From contig NZ_JAPENW010000001.1 in NCBI RefSeq assembly GCF_026341855.1, forward strand, positions 3,525,001 through 3,589,000: a stretch of 64,000 nt of DNA, read 5' to 3'. Position numbers and translations under genes: made by a program. The stretch comes from Streptomyces sp. NBC_00568. GTDB taxonomy: Bacteria > Actinomycetota > Actinomycetes > Streptomycetales > Streptomycetaceae. The notes under the pieces are model-generated. The model did no database searches. It saw nothing but the letters and a program-made list of their open reading frames with translations, and was not told the DNA's origin. Shown here piece after piece: positions 58,156 to 64,000 of the stretch; within the stretch, counting starts at the first letter, position 1, and every line of letters begins with the position of its first letter.

Positions 58156-59903
58156 CCGAGGGAGCCGCGACCCCGGCCCGCCCCCTGCGCATCGGCAACG
58201 CCTCCGGCTTCTACGGCGACCGCTTCGACGCGCTGCGCGAGATGCTCACCGGCGGCCCGCTCGACGTCCTGACCGGCGACTACCTCGCCGAACTGACCAT
58301 GCTCATCCTCGGCCGCGACCGGCTGAAGGACCCCGGGCGCGGCTACGCCAAGACCTTCCTGCGCCAGCTGGAGGAGTGCCTCGGCCTCGCCCACGAGCGC
58401 GGCGTACGCCTCGTCACGAACGCGGGCGGCCTGAACCCGGCCGGACTCGCCGACGCCGTGCGGGAGCTGGCCGGCCGGCTCGGCATCCCGGTGCGCGTCG
58501 CCCACGTCGAGGGCGACGACCTCACCGGCCGCCCCCGAATTCTCGACTCCGCTCGGCCAGGGGGGACCCCCATCGGCAGCCTCGCCGCGCACGCCTACCT
58601 GGGCGGTGCGGGCATCGCCGCCTGTCTGCGCGAGGGCGCGGACATCGTCGTCACCGGGCGCGTCACCGACGCCGCGCTGGTCACCGGGCCCGCCGTCGCC
58701 CACTTCGGCTGGGGGCCGGACGACCACGACCGGCTCGCGGGCGCCGTCGTCGCCGGGCACGTCCTGGAGTGCGGCACCCAGGCCACCGGCGGCAACTACG
58801 CCTTCTTCACCGACCACGACCCGGCCCGGCTGCGCCACCCCGGCTTCCCGCTCGCCGAACTCCACGAGGACGGGTCGAGCGTCATCACCAAGCACGACGG
58901 CACCGGCGGCCTCGTCGACGTCGGCACGGTCACCGCGCAGCTCCTGTACGAGACGCAGGGCGCCCGGTACGCGGGGCCCGACGTCACCGCCCGGCTCGAC
59001 ACGGTCGCGCTCACCCAGGAGGGTCCGGACCGGGTAAGGATCGACGGCGTGCGCGGGGAGGCCCCGCCGCCCACCCTCAAGGTCGGCCTCAACCGGCTCG
59101 GCGGCTTCCGCAACGAGGTCGTCTTCGTCCTGACGGGGCTCGACATCGAGCGCAAGGCGGAGCTCGTGCGGGCCCAGCTGGAGGCCGCCTTCGACACCGC
59201 CAGGTCCCGCCCGGCGGAGGTCCGCTGGGACCTCTCCCGCACCGACCACCCCGACGCCCCCACCGAGGAGACCGCGAGCGCCCTGCTCCGCCTCGTCGTG
59301 CGCGACCAGGACCAGAGGGCGGTCGGACGGGCGCTGAGCGGAGCCGCCGTGGAACTGGCGCTGGCGAGCTACCCCGGATTCCATGTGATGGCGCCACCCG
59401 GCCCGGGCTCGCCCTACGGGGTCTTCGAGGACGTGTACGTCCCCCAGGACACCGTGGATCATGCGGCGGTCCTCCACGACGGCCGCCGGGTCGCCGTGCC
59501 CCCGGCCCACGACACCCTCGTACTGGAAACCCCCGAAGAGCCGCCCCTGCCCGAGCCGTTGCCCGCGGGGCCGACCCGGCGGGCGCCGCTCGGACGGGTC
59601 GCGGGGGCGCGCAGCGGGGACAAGGGCGGGAACGCCAATGTCGGCGTCTGGGCGCGTACGGACGACGCCTGGCGGTGGCTGGCCCATGCCCTGACGACGG
59701 ACACGTTCCGGAGTCTGCTGCCGGAGACCCGTGATCTGAAGGTCGTCCGTCACGTCCTTCCCAACCTCCGCGCCCTCAACTTCGTGGTCGAGGGGATCCT
59801 CGGCGAGGGCGTCGCCTCCCAGGCCCGCTTCGACCCCCAGGCCAAGGCCCTCGGCGAATGGCTCCGCTCCCGTCACCTGGACATCCCGGAGGCCCTGCTA
59901 TGA
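58152..59903 (+). CDS. AtuA-family acyclic terpene utilisation protein
   Basis: A 583-aa protein of the AtuA family (DUF1446 N-terminal domain), found in clusters that degrade citronellol/geraniol-type terpenoids or leucine-like acyl-CoAs. Signatures are [78 protein letters not shown] and [15 protein letters not shown]. The last ~100 residues form a second, small domain ([20 protein letters not shown]). The exact reaction is unknown. At about residues 130-141 the usual short loop is lengthened by [16 protein letters not shown], coming from a repeat-like insert (58535-58575). Confidence 0.88.
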   Translation: MTEGAATPARPLRIGNASGFYGDRFDALREMLTGGPLDVLTGDYLAELTMLILGRDRLKDPGRGYAKTFLRQLEECLGLAHERGVRLVTNAGGLNPAGLADAVRELAGRLGIPVRVAHVEGDDLTGRPRILDSARPGGTPIGSLAAHAYLGGAGIAACLREGADIVVTGRVTDAALVTGPAVAHFGWGPDDHDRLAGAVVAGHVLECGTQATGGNYAFFTDHDPARLRHPGFPLAELHEDGSSVITKHDGTGGLVDVGTVTAQLLYETQGARYAGPDVTARLDTVALTQEGPDRVRIDGVRGEAPPPTLKVGLNRLGGFRNEVVFVLTGLDIERKAELVRAQLEAAFDTARSRPAEVRWDLSRTDHPDAPTEETASALLRLVVRDQDQRAVGRALSGAAVELALASYPGFHVMAPPGPGSPYGVFEDVYVPQDTVDHAAVLHDGRRVAVPPAHDTLVLETPEEPPLPEPLPAGPTRRAPLGRVAGARSGDKGGNANVGVWARTDDAWRWLAHALTTDTFRSLLPETRDLKVVRHVLPNLRALNFVVEGILGEGVASQARFDPQAKALGEWLRSRHLDIPEALL

Positions 59904-61498
59904 CCGTGCTTTCCTCCACGCTCGACGTCAAGAGTCCCGAGTACGCGGCCCATCGCGAGGCCATGGTCGGCAAGCTCGCCGATCTGGAGTCCGAGCATGC
60001 CAAGGCGCTCGCGGGCGGCGGTGAGAAGTACGTCGCCCGGCACCGCGGACGCGGCAAGCTCCTGGCCCGTGAGCGGATCGAGCTGCTGCTCGACCCGGAC
60101 ACGCCCTTCCTGGAGCTGTCGCCGCTCGCGGCCTGGGGCAGCGACTACGCGGTGGGCGCCTCGCTCGTCACCGGGATCGGCGTCGTCGAGGGCGTCGAGT
60201 GCCTGATCACGGCGAACGACCCGACGGTGCGCGGCGGCGCGAGCAACCCGTGGAGCCTGAAGAAGGCGCTGCGGGCGAACGACATCGCGCTCGCGAACCG
60301 GCTGCCCTGCATCAGCCTGGTCGAGTCGGGCGGCGCGGATCTGCCGTCGCAGAAGGAGATCTTCATCCCCGGGGGTGCGATCTTCCGTGACATCACCCGG
60401 CTGTCGGCGGCGGGCATCCCCACGGTGGCCGTGGTCTTCGGGAACTCGACGGCCGGGGGCGCGTACGTCCCCGGGATGTCCGATCACGTGATCATGGTCA
60501 AGGAACGGGCGAAGGTCTTTCTCGGCGGGCCGCCGCTGGTGAAGATGGCCACGGGCGAGGAGAGCGACGACGAGTCGCTGGGCGGCGCCGAGATGCACGC
60601 GCGTGTGTCGGGTCTCGCGGACCACTTCGCCGTCGACGAGCGGGACGCGCTCCGGCAGGCCCGGCGGGTGGTCGCCCGTCTCAACCACCGCAAGGCGTAC
60701 GGCGATCCCGCTCCGGCGGAGCCCCCGAAGTACGACGAGGACGAACTCCTGGGGATCGTCCCGGGCGATCTCAAGCATCCGTTCGATCCGCGTGAGGTCA
60801 TCGCCCGGATCGTCGACGGCTCGGACTTCGACGAGTTCAAGCCGCTGTACGGGACGAGCCTGACCACCGGCTGGGCGAGCCTGCACGGCTATCCGGTCGG
60901 CATCCTCGCCAACGCCCAGGGCGTGCTGTTCAGCGCCGAGTCCCAGAAGGCCGCCCAGTTCATCCAGCTGGCCAACCAGCGCGACATCCCGCTGCTCTTC
61001 CTGCACAACACCACCGGCTACATGGTCGGCAAGGAGTACGAGCAGGGCGGCATCATCAAGCACGGCGCGATGATGATCAACGCGGTGAGCAACTCGCGGG
61101 TCCCGCATCTGTCGGTGCTGATGGGCGCCTCCTACGGCGCAGGCCACTACGGGATGTGCGGGCGCGCCTACGACCCCCGCTTCCTGTTCGCGTGGCCCAG
61201 CGCCAAGTCGGCCGTGATGGGACCGCAGCAGCTCGCGGGCGTCCTGTCGATCGTCGCCCGGCAGTCGGCCGCCGCGAAGGGGCAGCCCTACGACGACGAC
61301 GCGGACGCGGCGCTGCGCGCCATGGTCGAGCAGCAGATCGAGTCCGAGTCGCTGCCGATGTTCCTGTCCGGGCGGCTGTACGACGACGGGGTCATCGACC
61401 CGCGCGACACCCGCACCGTCCTCGGCCTGTGCCTGTCCGCGATCCACACGGCGCCCTTCGAGGGCGCGCGCGGTGGCTTCGGCGTCTTCCGGATGTGA
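59900..61498 (+). CDS. Acyl-CoA carboxylase beta (carboxyltransferase) subunit
   Basis: A 532-aa carboxyltransferase with two crotonase-type domains. The N-domain has GRGKLLARERIELLLDPDTP, ISLVESGGADLPSQKEIFIP and FGNSTAGGAYVPGMSDHVIM (oxyanion-hole glycines), and the C-domain LFLHNTTGYMVGKEYEQGGI, GASYGAGHYGMCGRAYDPRF and AWPSAKSAVMGPQQLAGVLS. It resembles the methylcrotonyl/geranyl-CoA type (MccB, AtuC) more than propionyl-CoA. It acts with the alpha subunit encoded next. ATG 59900 overlaps the AtuA stop (ATGA), so translation is coupled. The true acyl substrate is unknown. Confidence 0.93.
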   Translation: MTVLSSTLDVKSPEYAAHREAMVGKLADLESEHAKALAGGGEKYVARHRGRGKLLARERIELLLDPDTPFLELSPLAAWGSDYAVGASLVTGIGVVEGVECLITANDPTVRGGASNPWSLKKALRANDIALANRLPCISLVESGGADLPSQKEIFIPGGAIFRDITRLSAAGIPTVAVVFGNSTAGGAYVPGMSDHVIMVKERAKVFLGGPPLVKMATGEESDDESLGGAEMHARVSGLADHFAVDERDALRQARRVVARLNHRKAYGDPAPAEPPKYDEDELLGIVPGDLKHPFDPREVIARIVDGSDFDEFKPLYGTSLTTGWASLHGYPVGILANAQGVLFSAESQKAAQFIQLANQRDIPLLFLHNTTGYMVGKEYEQGGIIKHGAMMINAVSNSRVPHLSVLMGASYGAGHYGMCGRAYDPRFLFAWPSAKSAVMGPQQLAGVLSIVARQSAAAKGQPYDDDADAALRAMVEQQIESESLPMFLSGRLYDDGVIDPRDTRTVLGLCLSAIHTAPFEGARGGFGVFRM

Positions 61499-61506
61499 GG
61501 AACCAC

Positions 61507-63417
61507 GTGATTTCGAGTCTGCTGGTCGCCAACCGGGGCGAGATCGCCTGCCGGGTCTTCCGTACCTGCCGCGAGGCGGGGGTGCGCACGGTCGCGGTGT
61601 ATTCCGACGCCGACGAGAACGCCCTGCACGCGCGGGTGGCGGACGCGGCGGTGCGGTTGCCGGGCGCGGCGCCCTCGGAGACGTATCTGCGGGGCGATCT
61701 GATCGTGCGGGCCGCGCTGGACGCGGGCGCGGACGCCGTGCACCCGGGGTACGGGTTCCTGTCGGAGAACGCCGGTTTCGCGCGGGCGGTGATCGACGCG
61801 GGGCTGGTGTGGGTCGGTCCGTCGCCGGAGGCGATCGAGGCGATGGCCTCCAAGACCCGTGCGAAGAAGCTGATGGGACTCGCCCCGCTGGAGCGGGTCA
61901 CCGCGGCGGACCTGCCGGTGCTGGTCAAGGCGGCCGCGGGCGGCGGCGGGCGCGGGATGCGGATCGTCCGTGACCTCGCCGACCTCGACGCCGAGCTGGA
62001 GGCGGCCCGAGCGGAGGCCCTGAGCGCCTTCGGGGACGGGGAGGTGTTCGTCGAGCCGTACGTGGAGGGCGGCCGGCACGTCGAGGTGCAGATCCTGGCC
62101 GACGCGCACGGCACGGTCTGGCCGCTGGGCACGCGTGACTGTTCCCTCCAGCGGCGTCATCAGAAGGTCATCGAGGAGGCGCCGGCTCCCGGGCTCGGCG
62201 ACGAGCTCACGCGGACGCTGTACGACCTGTCCGTGCGGGCCGCCCGCGCGGTGGACTACGTCGGCGCCGGCACGGTCGAGTTCCTGGTCGCCGACGGCAC
62301 GGCGCACTTCCTGGAGATGAACACGCGTCTCCAGGTCGAGCACCCGGTGACGGAGGCGGTGTTCGGGGTCGATCTGGTGGCCCTGCAGCTCCGGGTCGCG
62401 GAGGGGGAGCGGCTGGAGAGCGACCCCCCGCGCCCGCGGGGCCACGCGGTGGAGGCCCGGCTGTACGCGGAGGACCCGGCGGGCGCGTGGGCGCCGCAGA
62501 CGGGCACGCTGCACCGGATCTCCGTCCCGGACGGCGTCCGGCTGGACACGGGTTTCACCGACGGGGACGGCGTCGGTATCCACTACGATCCGATGCTCGC
62601 GAAGGTCGTCGCGCACGCCGGTACACGCGCGGAGGCCCTGCGGAAACTGTCCGGCGCGCTGGAGCGGGCCACGATCCACGGACCTGTCACCAACAGGGAT
62701 CTCCTCGTGCGGTCGCTGCGGCACGAGGAGTTCGCCGGGGCCCGGATGGACACGGGCTTCTACGACCGTCACCTCGCCGCGCTGACCGGGCCCGTTCCCG
62801 ATCCGTACGCCCCGCTGGCCGCCGCTCTGGCCGACGCGCACGGCCGTTCGCGGTTCGGCGGCTGGCGGAACCTGGCGTCGCAGCCGCAGACCAAGCGCTA
62901 TCTGATGCACGGCGCCGAGCACGAGGTCACCTACCGGCACACGCGGGCGGGACTCGCGGCCGACGGGGTGCGGGTGGCGCACGCCGACGCGGACCGTGTC
63001 GTCCTCGAAGTGGACGGCGTACGGCGGACGTTCGAGGTCGCGCGGTACGCCGACGGGCAGGTCTTCGTGAACGCCGCCGCGCTGACCGCGCTGCCCCGCT
63101 TCCCCGACCCTGCCGCGGACCGGGCTCCCGGTTCGCTGCTCGCGCCGATGCCCGGCACCGTGGTCCGGGTCGCCGAGGGGCTGGCCGAGGGCGCCGTCGT
63201 GCGGGCGGGCGAACCCCTGCTGTGGCTGGAGGCGATGAAGATGGAGCACAGGATCTCCGCGCCGACGACAGGAACACTCGGCGCCCTGCACGTCGTCGTC
63301 GGACAGCAGGTCGAGGTGGGCGCGCTGCTGGCCGTCGTACAGGAGGCGGCAGCGCAGGAACAGGCAGCGCAGGAACAGGCAGCGCAGGAGCAGGCACCGC
63401 GGGACGACGCCCGGTGA
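61507..63417 (+). CDS. Acyl-CoA carboxylase alpha (biotin carboxylase/BCCP) subunit
   Basis: A 636-aa biotin carboxylase fused to a biotin carrier. ATP-grasp features: LLVANRGEIACRVFRTCREA, HPGYGFLSENAGFARAVIDA, PVLVKAAAGGGGRGMRIVRD and FLEMNTRLQVEHPVTEAVFG. The C-terminal biotinyl motif is LEAMKMEH (biotin on the lysine, about residue 577). The stretch after AKKLMG is about eight residues shorter than the usual AAAGVPV loop, as far as I recall. The tail ends with a 15-bp in-frame repeat (AAQEQ three times). GTG 61507 follows the beta stop by 8 bp. It supplies carboxybiotin to the beta subunit. Confidence 0.94.
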   Translation: MISSLLVANRGEIACRVFRTCREAGVRTVAVYSDADENALHARVADAAVRLPGAAPSETYLRGDLIVRAALDAGADAVHPGYGFLSENAGFARAVIDAGLVWVGPSPEAIEAMASKTRAKKLMGLAPLERVTAADLPVLVKAAAGGGGRGMRIVRDLADLDAELEAARAEALSAFGDGEVFVEPYVEGGRHVEVQILADAHGTVWPLGTRDCSLQRRHQKVIEEAPAPGLGDELTRTLYDLSVRAARAVDYVGAGTVEFLVADGTAHFLEMNTRLQVEHPVTEAVFGVDLVALQLRVAEGERLESDPPRPRGHAVEARLYAEDPAGAWAPQTGTLHRISVPDGVRLDTGFTDGDGVGIHYDPMLAKVVAHAGTRAEALRKLSGALERATIHGPVTNRDLLVRSLRHEEFAGARMDTGFYDRHLAALTGPVPDPYAPLAAALADAHGRSRFGGWRNLASQPQTKRYLMHGAEHEVTYRHTRAGLAADGVRVAHADADRVVLEVDGVRRTFEVARYADGQVFVNAAALTALPRFPDPAADRAPGSLLAPMPGTVVRVAEGLAEGAVVRAGEPLLWLEAMKMEHRISAPTTGTLGALHVVVGQQVEVGALLAVVQEAAAQEQAAQEQAAQEQAPRDDAR

Positions 63418-63544
63418 GCACGCGCCCGGTGCCGGGACGCCGGGCAGCACCACCGCGCGGACCTGAGCCGCGCGGGCGCGAACAGCTAGGTACAGGCCGC
63501 ACATTCCGTTCCGAACCTCCGAACCTCCGTACCGAGGAGCCGTC

Positions 63545-64000
63545 ATGAGCCCTGTCACAGAGACCGACGAACACAAGGCGCTGCGTTCCGCGGTCGCCGC
63601 TCTCGGCAAGCGCTACGGCCGCGAGTACCTCACCAAGGCCGTCGCCGAGGGCGGCCACCCCGACGAGCTCTGGTCCGAGGCGGGCAAGCTCGGCTACCTG
63701 GGGGTGAACCTCCCGGAGGAGTACGGCGGCGGAGGCGGCGGCATCGCGGAACTGTCGATCGTGCTGGAGGAGTTGGGTGCGGCGGGCTGCCCGCTGCTGA
63801 TGCTCGTCGTCTCGCCCGCCATCTGCGGCACGGTCATCGCCCGCTTCGGCACCGAGGAGCAGAAGCGGACGTGGCTGCCGGGCCTGTCGGACGGCACCCG
63901 CACCATGGCGTTCGGCATCACCGAGCCCGACGCCGGTTCCAACTCGCACCGGATCACCACCACGGCCCGCCGTGACGGCACCGACTGGGTCCTGAACGGC
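63545..64000 (+). CDS. Acyl-CoA dehydrogenase, partial (runs off the window)
   Basis: Only the first 152 codons are present. The N-terminal ACAD domain reads DEHKALRSAVAALGKRYGRE, LGYLGVNLPEEYGGGGGGIA, ELSIVLEELGAAGCPLLMLV and FGITEPDAGSNSHRITTTAR, where TEPDAGSN is the FAD/acyl-CoA loop. It oxidises an acyl-CoA to the 2,3-enoyl-CoA, passing electrons to ETF. It follows the carboxylase genes by 127 bp, so it may have its own promoter or share the operon. ATG 63545 has GAGGAG about 7 nt upstream (cgaggagccgtc). Confidence 0.92.
   Translation, partial: MSPVTETDEHKALRSAVAALGKRYGREYLTKAVAEGGHPDELWSEAGKLGYLGVNLPEEYGGGGGGIAELSIVLEELGAAGCPLLMLVVSPAICGTVIARFGTEEQKRTWLPGLSDGTRTMAFGITEPDAGSNSHRITTTARRDGTDWVLNG

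Overview
The window is a stretch of a high-GC actinobacterial chromosome, almost certainly Streptomyces. Third codon positions are nearly all G/C, GTG (and a few TTG) starts are common, most ORFs have long antisense shadow frames, and families typical of Streptomyces recur: MqnB/MqnD futalosine-route menaquinone genes, an actinobacterial XPB helicase, a conservon (CvnA-D plus P450s), mycothiol-dependent isomerase-fold proteins, DUF3027, DUF2530, DUF2771 and DUF4031. Much of it looks like housekeeping core, with accessory insertions. No rRNA, tRNA, CRISPR array or intact transposase was found.

Layout. 1-3.9 kb: an amino-sugar/cell-wall recycling module (PTS EIIBC, MurQ, a MurR/RpiR regulator) divergent from two small conserved genes. 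4-8.7 kb: an MDMPI/GNAT fusion, a drug-efflux MFS protein, an HD-domain protein, an MDMPI-fold protein and CutC, the last behind a DasR-box-like site. 9.1-10.4 kb: a secreted trypsin-like protease broken by a one-base frameshift. 10.4-18.1 kb: a HelD-type ATPase, a conserved 64-aa gene, a striking array of 25-bp repeats, XPB helicase and its companion helicase-associated protein. 18.3-20.4 kb: a membrane protein, a HAD phosphatase whose stop codon holds a 162-bp MITE, and a small membrane protein. 20.6-24.6 kb: a cold-shock protein, mqnD-mqnB with a DUF2771 lipoprotein, and an MFS protein. 25-30.9 kb: DUF3027, composite repeats, a second MITE-like element, a 1054-aa sacsin/Hsp90-like ATPase and a secreted DUF5707-like protein.

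30.9-43.1 kb: a CtpE-like P-type ATPase, DUF2530, an NCS2 purine permease behind an elaborately paired leader, an RHH protein, MarR plus MFS, ThpR (RNA 2',3'-cyclic phosphodiesterase), a 28-aa membrane peptide, an aldo/keto reductase, a DHA2 efflux pump, a methyltransferase and an SGNH hydrolase. 43.3-45.5 kb: a membrane-anchored beta-propeller protein and SerC. 45.6-51.4 kb: a complete conservon (cvnA-B-C-D-CYP157-CYP154) with overlapping genes. 51.6-57 kb: a FAD/Fe-S oxidoreductase of D-lactate/glycolate dehydrogenase type, a FemX-like aminoacyltransferase and an EamA transporter. 57.3-64 kb: a tightly coupled acyl-CoA catabolic operon (TIGR03084 protein, AtuA, acyl-CoA carboxylase beta and alpha, acyl-CoA dehydrogenase running off the end), preceded by a perfect 14-bp palindrome.

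The most unusual signals are the pseudoknot-like leader of the NCS2 permease, the 25-bp minisatellite beside the XPB gene, the MITE precisely within a stop codon, the CYP157 enzyme lacking the otherwise universal ExxR motif, the frameshifted protease, and the terpene-utilisation-like carboxylase operon of unknown substrate.
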